Positions 17,666-27,254 are shown, counted from the first letter of the stretch. The stretch is 64,000 nt of DNA from Staphylospora marina (GCF_003856495.1 NZ_CP034118.1:724001-788000), one strand, 5' to 3'. The notes: a model not told the origin generated them from the letters alone. A program made the numbers and translations.

Positions 17666-18676
17666 TCAGAATGAATCGTTCATCAGGGTGATCTTTCCGA
17701 TCATTTGTCCCGATTCCAGTCTCCGATGGGCATCCGCCACCTGTGACACCTTGAAGTCCGTCGGGTCCAGGAGAGGCTTCAATTTTTGTTCCTCGACCAG
17801 TTTGGCCGCTTCGCGCAAAATGGCGCCGTGCCGTTCCAGACCTTCTCCCGTGAGAACGGGGAGGATCATGAACACCACGTGAAGAGTGAGTCCTTTGCTG
17901 TGCATCGGGGTGAGGTCATGCGTGGATCGGGTGGCGATGCCGACGACGGTTCCGCCGATTTTGACCGCCTCAAAGGACCGGTCGATGTTGGCTCCGCCGA
18001 CGGTGTCAAACACCACGTCAAACCCTTTCCCGCCGGTGCATTCCTTGACATACTCGGTCACTTGTTTCTCGCGGTACGGGATGATTTCGTCCGCGCCGAG
18101 CTTCTTGGCCCATTCCGCTTTCTCCGGAGTGGAAACGGTGGTGAACACCCGGGCGCCCGCCGCTTTGGCCAGCTGTACGGCCACGTGACCGACGCCTCCG
18201 GTTCCTCCGTGCACCAATACGCTTTGTCCGGGCCGGATGCGCGCCCGTTCATACAGTGCTTCCCAGGCGGTGATCGTGACGAGCGGCAGTGCGGCCGCTT
18301 CCCGCCAGGAAAGGTTTTTCGGCTTCAAGGCCACGAGAGAGGCCGGGGCCAACAGATAATCGGCCAGCGCTCCGCCGCGGGTGTTTTTGAAGCCGCCGGC
18401 ACACGCAAAAACATGGTCGCCTTCTTTGAACTCTTTCACTCCTTCTCCGACCGCTTCAATCACGCCGGCCACATCCCCGTGAAGAACGGCCGGGAGATCG
18501 GGGGCCAGGGCGGGGACCATTCCGCTGCGGATTTTCTGGTCGATCGGGTTTACGCTGGTGGCCGCCACGCGGATCAACACATGGCCGGGCAGGACTTCCG
18601 GTTTCGGCAGTTCGGCGGGCTCGAACACGTCCGGACCGCCGAACCGCCGGATCACTTGCGCGCGCATCAAGGTCAT
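17666..18676 (-). CDS. Zinc-independent quinone oxidoreductase-like (MDR) protein
   Basis: ATG 18676 has GGGAGGG seven bases upstream; the open frame extends to 18901 without support. The 336-residue product is a medium-chain dehydrogenase/reductase of the quinone oxidoreductase group: RRFGGPDVFEPAELPKPEV start, NPIDQKIRSG, and the Rossmann motif VHGGTGGVGHVAVQLAKAAG near residue 146. The cysteine-rich structural zinc lobe of alcohol dehydrogenases is absent. Such enzymes reduce quinones or enones with NADPH. It is monocistronic; the physiological substrate is unknown. Confidence 0.87.
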   Translation of the reverse strand: MTLMRAQVIRRFGGPDVFEPAELPKPEVLPGHVLIRVAATSVNPIDQKIRSGMVPALAPDLPAVLHGDVAGVIEAVGEGVKEFKEGDHVFACAGGFKNTRGGALADYLLAPASLVALKPKNLSWREAAALPLVTITAWEALYERARIRPGQSVLVHGGTGGVGHVAVQLAKAAGARVFTTVSTPEKAEWAKKLGADEIIPYREKQVTEYVKECTGGKGFDVVFDTVGGANIDRSFEAVKIGGTVVGIATRSTHDLTPMHSKGLTLHVVFMILPVLTGEGLERHGAILREAAKLVEEQKLKPLLDPTDFKVSQVADAHRRLESGQMIGKITLMNDSF

Positions 18677-18794
18677 GCAATGTCCCTCCCTGTATGACAA
18701 GATTCCTTCATTCATTATCGTACCTGTTTCAAGCCGTTTCCGGAAAGACGGAAAGCGGGACAAACCGCGAGGAGGGGGCCTTCCGGCCTTCTGA

Positions 18795-18825
18795 CAAAAA
18801 AGCCTCGCCGAAGATTCGGGGAGGC
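18795..18825 (-). terminator. Terminator of carboxypeptidase T gene
   Basis: GCCTC/GAGGC and CCGAA/TTCGG pair with one mismatch. On the minus strand the hairpin runs into TTTTTTGTC. Confidence 0.85.
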
Positions 18826-18855
18826 ACATGAAAGACAAGGAACCGGTTTTTTGTG

Positions 18856-20136
18856 TCACTGACAATATTGGGCCTGTTTGCCGATGACCCGGTACGGGCA
18901 ATCCGCCTGTTCGGCGAGATAGAGGACCGCTTCCCGGTTGCGGGAGGTTTCACGGGCGATCACTTCATCCGGCGGGTAGAATCCGGGATTGGAGCTGCGC
19001 GGATACATTTCGAACGTGTATGCGAAGATTTTGTGCGTGCCGTATGCCCAGTCGGCCATGTCCCCGTCGGTGATGTAGAGATCGCTGGCCTGCATCGGAG
19101 TGTAACCGTTGGTTTGGGCCATGGCTTGTCCCATCGTTCTGAACACGTTGTAATCATCCGCGGTCATGTCGGACGGAACGTCGGTGTAGGTGTAACCGTA
19201 CGGCCAGAGAATCAGCTCGCTGTAAGTATGGAACGAGATGGCCGCTTTGATTTGCTGTTTGCCGCCGACGACGCGGCTGTTGATGAAGTCGCGCAGGCGG
19301 GCCGTTTCCGGTGCGGAGAACGGAGCGGATCCGCGATAGGTTTCGCTTGACGGGCTACCGCTGGAACCGCCGCAGCAGCCCCACTTGTAACCGTAGTTGC
19401 GGTTCAGGTCGGTTCCCACATAGCTGGAGCCGGAATTGGGCTGCCGGTTTTTGCGCCAGTACCGGTAGCTTCCCGTCGCGATGTCGTACTCGCCGCCGTC
19501 AGGGTTCAGGTTGAACACGATGAAGATTTCACGGTTGTTGACGATGTTGGTGATGCGGGAATCGGTTCCGTAATTGTTCACGAACAACTCGAGGAGATAC
19601 AGGGCCATCTCCACGGTCAGATGCTCACGGGCATGATGCAGGGAGACGTAGAGAACTTCGGGTTCATTCTCGTCAATGTTGACGTTGTCGGAGATTTTCA
19701 CTGCCCAGAGATCCCGGTTTTCGTAAGATTTCCCGATGCTGAACTTCGACACGATGTTCGGTTTGGAGGCAACGATCGTGTTGATTTTGTTGACCATTTC
19801 GTTGTAGTTGTGGTAACCGGAATCATACGACGGGAAATCTTGCGCACCCAGCACCGGTTCGGGATTGAATCCGCTTTTCCGGAGTTGGCGAACTTCCGAG
19901 AGCGTGGCCGTCACATAGACGGCATCGGGTTCGATTCCGTCGATCGCGGCTCCGGTCCGGGTGATGGCGGTCCGATGTTCCTTGGTGGTGACACCTCGGA
20001 TTTTGTAGAAGCCGACTTCACGCAATTCCGTCTTCGGCTTGGACGGAGCGTCTGCCGCTTTCCCGAACACAACCCCCGGAATGAGGGTGAACACCAGGAC
20101 CGCGACCAGCCCCAGGCTGAACAATCGTTTGAACAT
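18856..20136 (-). CDS. cpt: Carboxypeptidase T-type secreted zinc metallopeptidase (M14)
   Basis: This is an extracellular exopeptidase removing C-terminal residues. The 426-residue preproenzyme nearly equals the 424 residues of Thermoactinomyces vulgaris carboxypeptidase T. It has a signal peptide (residues 1-25), an inhibitory propeptide to about residue 98, then the M14 domain. Zinc ligands His168 and Glu171 are in SLHHAREH, the third His in [15 protein letters not shown], and the catalytic Glu in [18 protein letters not shown]. It has its own promoter and terminator. The close match is the best taxonomic pointer in the window. Confidence 0.95.
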   Translation of the reverse strand: MFKRLFSLGLVAVLVFTLIPGVVFGKAADAPSKPKTELREVGFYKIRGVTTKEHRTAITRTGAAIDGIEPDAVYVTATLSEVRQLRKSGFNPEPVLGAQDFPSYDSGYHNYNEMVNKINTIVASKPNIVSKFSIGKSYENRDLWAVKISDNVNIDENEPEVLYVSLHHAREHLTVEMALYLLELFVNNYGTDSRITNIVNNREIFIVFNLNPDGGEYDIATGSYRYWRKNRQPNSGSSYVGTDLNRNYGYKWGCCGGSSGSPSSETYRGSAPFSAPETARLRDFINSRVVGGKQQIKAAISFHTYSELILWPYGYTYTDVPSDMTADDYNVFRTMGQAMAQTNGYTPMQASDLYITDGDMADWAYGTHKIFAYTFEMYPRSSNPGFYPPDEVIARETSRNREAVLYLAEQADCPYRVIGKQAQYCQ

Positions 20137-20504
20137 GGAACCGTGGCTCTCCTTCCTTCTGAGATGGATGTGGGCCCCTTCGGTCAGGGGAGGCGCCGGC
20201 GATGATGTTTTTGAAGGAGATCGAAATAATCGGTTGTCGAAAGGCGCTCGGGAAACTATTTCGACAAATTCGTCAGAAATTCCTTTGGATTCAACATAAA
20301 TTTTATGAATTAAATTAATCTTAACAATATTTTCCGCATAAGGGATTTGGTTTCAACATGGTCCGGATCCATGATTCAAGGCAGGCATTCCCCGTTTTCC
20401 GTGTGACGGTCTTCCGGAAAACTTCAGGAAACGCCTGCCTTGGTCTTCTGCTCACTACTGTTGTCGGTACTCAAAACAGGTTCCACCTCTATTCGTTTGG
20501 ATTT
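20137..20504. other. Intergenic region with nested inverted repeat
   Basis: Between the ends of mgtE and the start of cpt this holds the cpt promoter and, at 20377-20442, a nested inverted repeat: CAAGGCAGGC with GCCTGCCTTG outside, GTTTTCCG with CGGAAAAC inside. No T-tract follows on the minus strand. No gene is seen. Confidence 0.6.
20300..20327 (-). promoter_or_regulatory. SigA-type promoter of cpt
   Basis: On the minus strand TTGTTA and TAAAAT are spaced by 16 bases in an AT-rich segment about 165 bases before the cpt start. Confidence 0.5.
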
Positions 20505-21854
20505 TCAGAGCTGCAAAATCACTTGGGCGAAGCTCAGGTAGATGATCAGCCCGGTTCCGTCCACCAAGGTGGTGATCATCGGTCCGGAGACGACTGCCGG
20601 GTCGATGTTCAGACGGTGCAGAACCAACGGCAATACCGCGGAGACCAGTGAGGCCCACAGGACGATGAACAGAGCCGACAGGGCCACGACGGTTCCGATC
20701 GACGCATCCACGCCCATCGTCGCCGCCCGAACATACCCGATCACGCCGAGCGAAACGCCCAAAAGCAAGCCGGTGACCGCTTCCTTGCGAATCACTTTCA
20801 GCAGGTCGGTGAATTTGACTTCACCCACGCCCAGTGCCCGCACCAATGTGGTGACGATCTGGGATCCCGTGTTCCCGCCGGTGCCGATCAGGAGCGGGAT
20901 GAAGAAGGACAGGGCCACCACCCGGTCGAGAACTCCCTGGTAGCTCTCGAGCACGTTGGCCGTGTAAGCGCCGCCCACGAACAGGACCATCAGCCAGACG
21001 ATCCGTTTTTTGAACAGCTCCCAGATCGAAGTTTTGAAATACGGTTCATCGAGCGGCTGGCTTCCACCGAGCTTGTGAATGTCTTCCGTGGCTTCGTCCT
21101 GGATGACTTCCACCACGTCGTCGTATGTGATGATCCCGACCAGTCGCTGACGATGATCCACCACCGGCAAGGCCACGAAGCTGTAACGTGAAAGAACTTT
21201 GGCCACTTCTTCCTGCTCCATTTCCGCCGGAACGGAAATGACATCGGTCGTGGCGATGTCCGAGAGACGGGTTTGCGGGTGGGCGAGGATCACTTCTTTC
21301 AACGACACCACGCCGACCAGTTCTCCGCGCGAGCCGGTGACGTAGATGTAGGAAATGATCTCGGCTTCATGCCCCACCTTGCGGATGTGACGGAGGGTCT
21401 GCTCACCCGACCAATGGGCTCTGGCGGAAATGTAGTCCACCGTCATCAGACTGCCGGCCGTATACTCCGGATATTCCATCAATTTGTTGATTTTTGCCCG
21501 GTAATCATCGGGCAGGAGCCGGAGCATCTGTTCCGCCTGCAGGGGATGAACGGCCAGGAGCATGTCGACCACCGTGTCGCTCGACATTTGCTTGAGGAGC
21601 GGAGAAGCCATCGAATCATCCAGATGGCGCAGGATGCGGTATTGGTGTTCCGGCTCGAGGTATTCGAGGGTTTCGGCCGCATCCGGGATCGGCAACCGCT
21701 GGATGAGTTCCAGTTGGTCGGACGTCTCCATTTCCAGCAGGATTTCCGACAGGTCGCGGGGTTGCAGCTGTTCCAGGAGTTCCAGCAACCGGGCTCCCTT
21801 CGCGGGTGACTGCAACACCGAAACGATCTCTTGGCGGGCAAGTGCTTGGTTCAT
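20505..21854 (-). CDS. mgtE: Magnesium transporter MgtE
   Basis: This is a Mg2+-gated magnesium channel/transporter of the cytoplasmic membrane. The 449-residue product has an N-terminal MgtE superhelical domain (residues about 20-130), a CBS pair with the DVISVPAEMEQEEVAKVLSR region near 205-260, a plug helix and five C-terminal membrane segments including the pore motif FFIPLLIGTGGNTGSQ. ATG 21854 follows AAAGGGGGG. Expression is controlled by the M-box riboswitch immediately upstream. Confidence 0.96.
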   Translation of the reverse strand: MNQALARQEIVSVLQSPAKGARLLELLEQLQPRDLSEILLEMETSDQLELIQRLPIPDAAETLEYLEPEHQYRILRHLDDSMASPLLKQMSSDTVVDMLLAVHPLQAEQMLRLLPDDYRAKINKLMEYPEYTAGSLMTVDYISARAHWSGEQTLRHIRKVGHEAEIISYIYVTGSRGELVGVVSLKEVILAHPQTRLSDIATTDVISVPAEMEQEEVAKVLSRYSFVALPVVDHRQRLVGIITYDDVVEVIQDEATEDIHKLGGSQPLDEPYFKTSIWELFKKRIVWLMVLFVGGAYTANVLESYQGVLDRVVALSFFIPLLIGTGGNTGSQIVTTLVRALGVGEVKFTDLLKVIRKEAVTGLLLGVSLGVIGYVRAATMGVDASIGTVVALSALFIVLWASLVSAVLPLVLHRLNIDPAVVSGPMITTLVDGTGLIIYLSFAQVILQL

Positions 21855-21879
21855 GCGTTTCCCCCCTTTTTCGTTTCAT

Positions 21880-21972
21880 AAAAAAAACCCGCACTCAAAA
21901 GAGGGGGCATGCACAAACGGGCTCCTGCCTGCAAACGGACATGAGCCTGCGTGCCTATCTCCCTCATTTGAG
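21880..21972 (-). terminator. Riboswitch-controlled terminator before mgtE
   Basis: On the minus strand CTCAAATGAGGG pairs with CCCTCTTTTGAG (one T-T mismatch), with further internal pairs such as GGCTC/GAGCC, then TGCGGG and a run of eight T. The left arm shares the GCTC that ends the M-box, so ligand-bound M-box and terminator formation are physically linked. Confidence 0.65.
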
Positions 21973-22120
21973 CTTTGGCACTGAACGGCATAGGTCCAAA
22001 GACCAGCTACATTAGAAAAGACCTTCCTTCCGATCTTTCCTGCTGACCCATTGGCGTCTCTCGACATTTTTGGGCAGTAGCGTGTCTCCGTTCAGGAACC
22101 TCACCTAACAGAGATAAGCG
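21970..22120 (-). promoter_or_regulatory. M-box (ykoK) magnesium riboswitch
   Basis: The minus strand shows the hallmark conserved blocks in order: GTTAGGTGAGG, GCTACTGCCC, AAAAATGTCGAGAGACGCC, AATGGGTCA, then AGCTGG and CCTATGCCGTTCAGTGCCA. High Mg2+ should favour the downstream terminator and switch off mgtE. Confidence 0.95.
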
Positions 22121-22149
22121 ACAAACGGATATTCGCTTGTGACGTAGCA

Positions 22150-22178
22150 AGTATATCGCTGAACATATCCGGTGTCAA
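22150..22178 (-). promoter_or_regulatory. SigA promoter of the mgtE riboswitch transcript
   Basis: On the minus strand TTGACA and TATACT are separated by 17 bases, placing the transcript start just before the M-box. Confidence 0.85.
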
Positions 22179-22586
22179 TCCAATTTTATGTCACGAAGCG
22201 GATGAAGGTGAACACGGAAACAAATACTGGAGATTTGCTGGAAACATCTTGAATTTTTATAGAAAATTCTGTACAATTAGACTAACACCTTTGGTTGGGT
22301 GAAGCCGGATCCCGCCCGGGGACACCGTTCGGGGACGCCGACGGAGAAAAGACGGACCGGATGGTCCGGGGAGGAATTCCGTGAAAAGGCGAACCATCCA
22401 CGAACGGAAAAACGGACGCGGGACCCGGGAAACCGGCTGTGCCGAAATACGGCCCGTCTGCATGAAATGGCAGAAAGACCCGGTTGCCTGATGCGGGCGC
22501 CGGTTCCGTGCACCCCCGGCATCCGCAAGGTGCCTGTGTCAGTCGGATTCCGGAAGACCACTACCGGAGAAAGTGGGGATGCCGTG
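22179..22586. other. Intergenic region upstream of spoVR
   Basis: The stretch holds the spoVR promoter at 22249-22277 and then about 300 bases of leader. The spoVR frame is open through most of it (from 22299), but codon content there is not protein-like and no ribosome site supports a longer protein. Confidence 0.55.
22249..22277 (+). promoter_or_regulatory. SigA-like promoter upstream of spoVR
   Basis: TTGAAT and TACAAT are spaced by exactly 17 bases. In Bacillus subtilis spoVR is SigE-dependent, so a sporulation promoter nearer the gene is not excluded. Confidence 0.6.
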
Positions 22587-24005
22587 ATGAATGCGGATGA
22601 ACGGAAGGAGCTCGAACGGGCGATCCATGAAATCACGGAGATCGCCAAAGGATTCGGACTCGATTTTTTCGAGATGCGATATGAAATTTGTCCGGCGGAT
22701 ATCATATACACGTTCGGTGCGTACGGAATGCCCACGCGTTTTTCTCACTGGAGCTTCGGCAAGGCATTTCACAAAATGAAGCTTCAGTATGATCTCAACC
22801 TGAGCAAGATTTACGAGCTGGTGATCAATTCGGATCCGTGTTACGCCTTTTTGCTGAAAGGGAACAGCCTCACGCAAAACAAACTGATCGTGGCCCACGT
22901 GTTGGCGCACTCCGATTTTTTCAAGAACAACGTCCGATTCTCCAACACGCCCCGAGACATGGTGGAAACCATGGCGGCGAGCGCGGAAAGGATCCGTGGA
23001 TACGAGCTCAAGTACGGCAAGGAGACCGTGGAAACCTTTCTGGATCATGTCCTGGCCATTCAGGAACACGTGAACCCCAGCCTGATCGACGCCGTCAACA
23101 GGCAGCGAAGAATCAAAGACCGGAAGCCTGCCGGGAAACCGGTGAAAACCTCTCCGTACGATGATCTGTGGAAACTGGATGGGGAAAGGTCGGCACCGCC
23201 CGCGCCTCGTCCCGTCAAGCGCCGGTTTCCCGAAACCCCCGAAAAAGATTTGCTTTTGTTCATCATGGAAAACAGCCGCGTTCTGGAAGAGTGGCAGCAA
23301 GACATCATCACCATCGTACGCAACGAGATGTTGTACTTCTGGCCGCAACTCGAAACAAAGATCATGAATGAAGGATGGGCCAGCTATTGGCACATCAGGA
23401 TCATGCGCGAGCTGGACTTGAACGAAGCGGAGACGATCGAGTACGCCAGGTTGAACGCGTCGGTGCTTCAACCGTCATCCACATCGATCAACCCGTATTA
23501 TCTGGGTTTGAAGATTTTTGAGGATATTGAACGACGCTATGATCATCCGACGGAACAGGAGCAGAAAGAATTGGGGAGGAAGCCGGGGCAGGGGCGGAAA
23601 AAGATTTTTGAGGTTCGCGAGCTGGAATCGGACATTTCATTCCTCAGGAATTATCTGACCAAGGAACTGGTCGAGGACCTGGATCTCTACGTGTTCCAGA
23701 AAAAAGGCAACGAATGGACGATCACGGACAAAGACTGGACCGTTGTCCGGGATCAGCTGGTGGCCGGCCGGATCAACGGCGGACACCCGGTGATTCTCGT
23801 GCAGGACGGGGATTACCTGCAAAACGGGGAATTGTACCTCATTCACCGTTATGAGGGGATCGAGCTGGACATCAAATACTTGGAGAAGACGCTTCCGCAC
23901 GTATACGCGCTGTGGGGAAGGTCGGTTCACCTGGAAACCGTGATCGAGGATCGTCCGGTCGTTTTCTGCTACAACGGGACGAAATGCACGCGGCGGTTTG
24001 TCTGA
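22587..24005 (+). CDS. spoVR: Stage V sporulation protein R
   Basis: The 472-residue product has the full-length SpoVR family layout: [20 protein letters not shown] near the N-terminus, [32 protein letters not shown] in the centre and CTRRFV at the C-terminus. In Bacillus SpoVR is made in the mother cell and is needed for normal spore cortex; its biochemical role is unresolved. The start was taken at ATG 22587 after AAGTGGGG; GTG 22584 is an alternative. It is followed by a strong terminator shared with the convergent repeat-protein gene. Confidence 0.93.
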   Translation: MNADERKELERAIHEITEIAKGFGLDFFEMRYEICPADIIYTFGAYGMPTRFSHWSFGKAFHKMKLQYDLNLSKIYELVINSDPCYAFLLKGNSLTQNKLIVAHVLAHSDFFKNNVRFSNTPRDMVETMAASAERIRGYELKYGKETVETFLDHVLAIQEHVNPSLIDAVNRQRRIKDRKPAGKPVKTSPYDDLWKLDGERSAPPAPRPVKRRFPETPEKDLLLFIMENSRVLEEWQQDIITIVRNEMLYFWPQLETKIMNEGWASYWHIRIMRELDLNEAETIEYARLNASVLQPSSTSINPYYLGLKIFEDIERRYDHPTEQEQKELGRKPGQGRKKIFEVRELESDISFLRNYLTKELVEDLDLYVFQKKGNEWTITDKDWTVVRDQLVAGRINGGHPVILVQDGDYLQNGELYLIHRYEGIELDIKYLEKTLPHVYALWGRSVHLETVIEDRPVVFCYNGTKCTRRFV

Positions 24006-24030
24006 AGATGAACCCCGAAAAAACAAATGG

Positions 24031-24064
24031 ACTCCGGGGACGGGAGCGTCTCCGGAGTTTTTTT
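24031..24064. terminator. Bidirectional terminator between spoVR and the repeat protein
   Basis: ACTCCGG/CCGGAGT and GACG/CGTC stack into a 12-pair stem with a GGAG loop. Seven T follow on the plus strand; the other side is A-rich, giving a T-rich tail on the minus strand. Confidence 0.88.
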
Positions 24065-24065
24065 G

Positions 24066-27000
24066 TCAGACTTCCCCTTCTTCGGAATGATTCGCCGGTG
24101 CGGAGTGAGCCTCCGCCTGATCGGAGGGATCCGCGGATGATGCGTCCTGAACTTCGGATCGTTCCGGGTCATCTTCCAAAGGTGCCGGGGTTTCGGGGGC
24201 AAGGTCTTCAGCGACGAACGGCTCCGTGGCCCCGTCCGTACCCGACGAAATGGTGGCGGTAAGGGCTTCTTTGGTCTCGTTCTCCGGGGCTGCCTGAACC
24301 GGTTGGAAGAGCCAGGGGAGAGTGAAATCGGGAGACAACGGAGATGCGATCCAGAACACGTGCCCGACAAGGGGGACGTTGGTTTGATCGGTGCGATGAA
24401 TGTGCAGGGTGAACTGCTCTTTCTCCAGGTGGAACAGGCTGGCGTGACAGAAAGGCTGATCCGTCATGGCCACCACGATGTAGGGGAACGGAACGGGTTC
24501 GCTGAGCGGGATTTTCAGCAGGGTTTCGGCATGTTCCTCGTCCAGACGGAATTCGCAGACGCCGGCACAGGTGGCAAAGCGTGCTCCGAATGCGGGAGGG
24601 GACTCCCCGACGAGTTGGTGCAGATCAAAGCTCAGTTTTTCCGGACCGATGGATCCGTCGGCGATATGTTCCGTCCGGACGGCGCCGGGGGCCAGTTTTT
24701 CCGCAGTGACGCATTCATCCGTCAAATGGAACTCCCGGATGACACCGTCTTGCAGATGGACTCCGCCGATTTGTCCCGGAGCGATGTGAGGCGACAAGAC
24801 GACCCGGTCCCCGATGTGCAGGGAATGGATGGTGCCCGGCCCGATTTTGTCTCGGGTGACGGCTCCGTTTTGCAAGTGGTGCTCCCCGATTTCTCCCTCG
24901 CGGATTTTGCTTCCCGTCACGGATTCATCGGCGAGATGGTCGTTTTTCACACATCCCTCGGAGAGATGAATCGATTGGACGGATTCCCTGGCCAGTTTTC
25001 CGGCGGTGACGGATTGGTCGGTGAGATGGTGCGTTTCAATCTGTCCGTGGGCGATCTTGTCGGATGTGATCGACGTTTCGGCCAGGTGTTCGGTGCGGAC
25101 GGACTCGGGAGCCAGTTTTTCCGCAGTGACACATCCGTCCGTCAAATGGAACTCCCGAATGACACCGTCTTGCAGATGGACTCCGCCGATTTGTCCCGGA
25201 GCGATGTGGGGGGACAGAACGACCCGGTCCCCGATGTGCCTGGATTCGATGGTGCCCGGTTCGATCTTGTCACCGGTGACGGCACCGTTTTGCAAATGGT
25301 GCCCGGCGATTTCATTCTCACGGATTTTGCTTCCCGTCACGGCTTCGTCGGCGAGATGATCGGTATGGATGCAATCGGCAGAAAGATGCAGCGATCGGAC
25401 GGATTCGGGAGCCAATTTTTCCGTGGTGACGCATTCATCCGTCAAATGAAAATCCCGGATGATCCCGTCCTCCAGATGAACGCCGCTGATTTGTCCCGGA
25501 GCGATATGCGTGGCAAGTACGGCCTGCTCTCCGATATGCCGGGATTCAATGGCGTCCGGTTCGATCTTGTCGCGGGTGACCGCTCCGTTTTGCAAATGAT
25601 GTTCTCCGATTTCGCCGCTGCGAATATGGCTTCCCTTCACGGATCCTTCGGCCAGATGGACGGATCTTACGCTCCCGGTCGAAAGATGTTCGGCGTGCAC
25701 GGATTCCGCGGCCAGTTTTTCGGCGGTGACCGATTGATCGACGAGATGATGGGTGCTGATCGCTTGTTCCGAGATATGACGCTTTTCAATGCATTCGCGT
25801 TGAATGTGACGGCCGCTGACGGATTCCGAGGCGAGTTTGTCACCGGTGACGGCCCCGTTTCGGAGATGTTGGGCTTCGACTTGCTCATAACCGATATGTT
25901 TGCCCGCGATGATCCGGTCGCCCAAGTGATTGGTTTGGATGCTTCCGGGTTCAATTTTGGAAGAGGTGACGGAACATTCGCCCAATTTCGCGGAAGTGAT
26001 GGCATAATCGATGATCTTGTCGGTCGAGATCGATTCCGGAGAAATTTTGGACGTGGTGATGGAGTGATCCAGCAGTTTTGAACCGGTGATCGAGTGGTTG
26101 GCGATGTGTTGCTCCGAGATGGCTCCGGGGCGGATATGCTCGCCGCCCACCAGATTTTCGGTCAAGTGTTCTTCAAGGATGATGCGCGATGTCAGATGTT
26201 TGGAATGAATGCTCCGTTCTTGGATCATGTCCGGACGGATGCTGTCGGGCATGAGATGCCGGTGGGACACGCACTGGTCTGCCAAATGCCCTTCCCTGAC
26301 GGCACCGGGAGCGAGATGTCGGGAATGGACGGCCTCGTGGTCGAGGTGTTCCGGGCCGATCGACCGTTCCGCAAGATTGTCGCGGGTGATGGAACCTTTT
26401 CCGAGGTGTTGGGAAGAAATGGACAGTTCTCCCAAGTGATGGGTTTTGATGGCGCCCGGGGCGATTTTGTCGGCCGTCACCGCTTCGTCGGCGAGTTTGT
26501 CATGGGTGACCGCATGCTGCTGGATTTTGGTTTCCGATACGGCATCATCGGCCAGTTTGGAGGTATTGACGGCATCATTCACCAAATGATGGGTTTGAAT
26601 GGTGGCGCTTTTCAGTTTTTGTCCGCTGATCACCTGGTCTGCCAAATGTTCGGCCTGGATTTGTCCCAAACCCAGGTGGTGTCCCAGAATGGACCTTTCT
26701 TTCAGTTTGGTGCCTTCGATGCTGTGGTCGACCAGCTTGCTTCCCGGGATTCCGTTGTCGCGGAAATGCCGGCCTTCGATGGTTTCGCGACGGATTTTCT
26801 CGCCGCTGATCGCGTCGTCGTCCAGATGGTGTTCCTTGATCGATTTGGGAGCGATTTTCGGCGGAGTGACGGATTCGGGGGCGAGAAGGATTTCGGTGAT
26901 GGAAGCGGGTTCGATGTGGTGGGTCCGGATCGTTCCGGTTTTGATTTTGGCTCCGTCCACGGCTTGATCCGCGATTTTTTCCGTGGTGACCGACAGATCG

Positions 27001-27254
27001 GTCAGATCATCCGTGTAAATGCGTTTCTTCCTTTCTTCGACCTTTTTGCGCGGAGGTTCCGCCGGCTTTTCAACCGGCCGATCTTCAGACGGCTGAACCT
27101 CAGGTGTCAAAGGGGAAGGCGGATGGAGAGAAATGTCCCTGCTTCGTTCCGATTGCTCCAGATCCTGCCGGATCAGTTCGTTCAGATAGACTTCGTCGTT
27201 GAAGGGTCGGCTTCGTGGCTTTCTTTTTGGAGGCTGAGGCTTTTTGTTACGCAT
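24066..27254 (-). CDS. Decapeptide-repeat structural protein with WIA-type C-terminal domain
   Basis: ATG 27254 follows AAGGAAAGGA. The 1062-residue product has a basic, Pro-rich N-terminus (1-87) with no signal peptide. Residues 88-877 are 79 consecutive ten-residue repeats without one insertion or deletion, consensus [A/S/T/C][V/I]xxx[K/H][L/I]xxx. A compact 110-residue domain follows (about 878-990) with FWIAS near 967, recalling the WIAG-tail domain of Paenibacillus/Bacillus repeat proteins. The tail (about 990-1062) is acidic and Pro/Ala-rich. The periodicity suggests a rigid beta-fibre, as in phage tail fibres. A spore-surface role is only inferred from its neighbours. Confidence 0.85.
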   Translation of the reverse strand: MRNKKPQPPKRKPRSRPFNDEVYLNELIRQDLEQSERSRDISLHPPSPLTPEVQPSEDRPVEKPAEPPRKKVEERKKRIYTDDLTDLSVTTEKIADQAVDGAKIKTGTIRTHHIEPASITEILLAPESVTPPKIAPKSIKEHHLDDDAISGEKIRRETIEGRHFRDNGIPGSKLVDHSIEGTKLKERSILGHHLGLGQIQAEHLADQVISGQKLKSATIQTHHLVNDAVNTSKLADDAVSETKIQQHAVTHDKLADEAVTADKIAPGAIKTHHLGELSISSQHLGKGSITRDNLAERSIGPEHLDHEAVHSRHLAPGAVREGHLADQCVSHRHLMPDSIRPDMIQERSIHSKHLTSRIILEEHLTENLVGGEHIRPGAISEQHIANHSITGSKLLDHSITTSKISPESISTDKIIDYAITSAKLGECSVTSSKIEPGSIQTNHLGDRIIAGKHIGYEQVEAQHLRNGAVTGDKLASESVSGRHIQRECIEKRHISEQAISTHHLVDQSVTAEKLAAESVHAEHLSTGSVRSVHLAEGSVKGSHIRSGEIGEHHLQNGAVTRDKIEPDAIESRHIGEQAVLATHIAPGQISGVHLEDGIIRDFHLTDECVTTEKLAPESVRSLHLSADCIHTDHLADEAVTGSKIRENEIAGHHLQNGAVTGDKIEPGTIESRHIGDRVVLSPHIAPGQIGGVHLQDGVIREFHLTDGCVTAEKLAPESVRTEHLAETSITSDKIAHGQIETHHLTDQSVTAGKLARESVQSIHLSEGCVKNDHLADESVTGSKIREGEIGEHHLQNGAVTRDKIGPGTIHSLHIGDRVVLSPHIAPGQIGGVHLQDGVIREFHLTDECVTAEKLAPGAVRTEHIADGSIGPEKLSFDLHQLVGESPPAFGARFATCAGVCEFRLDEEHAETLLKIPLSEPVPFPYIVVAMTDQPFCHASLFHLEKEQFTLHIHRTDQTNVPLVGHVFWIASPLSPDFTLPWLFQPVQAAPENETKEALTATISSGTDGATEPFVAEDLAPETPAPLEDDPERSEVQDASSADPSDQAEAHSAPANHSEEGEV
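24624..26993 (-). repeat. 79 tandem 30-base coding repeats
   Basis: The segment encoding residues 88-877 is 2370 bases, exactly 79 units of 30. Units near the C-terminal end are also alike at DNA level: the block starting EIxxHHLQNG recurs at units 47, 57 and 71, giving near-identical DNA about 420 bases apart (for example around 24720 and 25140). This indicates recent multi-unit duplication by recombination. Confidence 0.92.

Noticed and set aside
22299-22586. 96-codon N-terminal extension of SpoVR
   Set aside because: It contains the expected untranslated leader right after the promoter, is not similar to SpoVR starts and has no ribosome site.
24303-26081. 592-codon plus-strand frame opposite the repeat protein, itself repetitive
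   Set aside because: Its repeats mirror the 30-base periodicity of the minus-strand gene. The minus frame has the conserved I/V and L/I positions, a sensible start with ribosome site and a terminal domain; the plus frame has none of these.
24624-26993. Possible CRISPR array because of 30-base periodicity
   Set aside because: The units are contiguous, diverged at DNA level and in one coding frame, with no constant repeat alternating with unique spacers and no cas genes.
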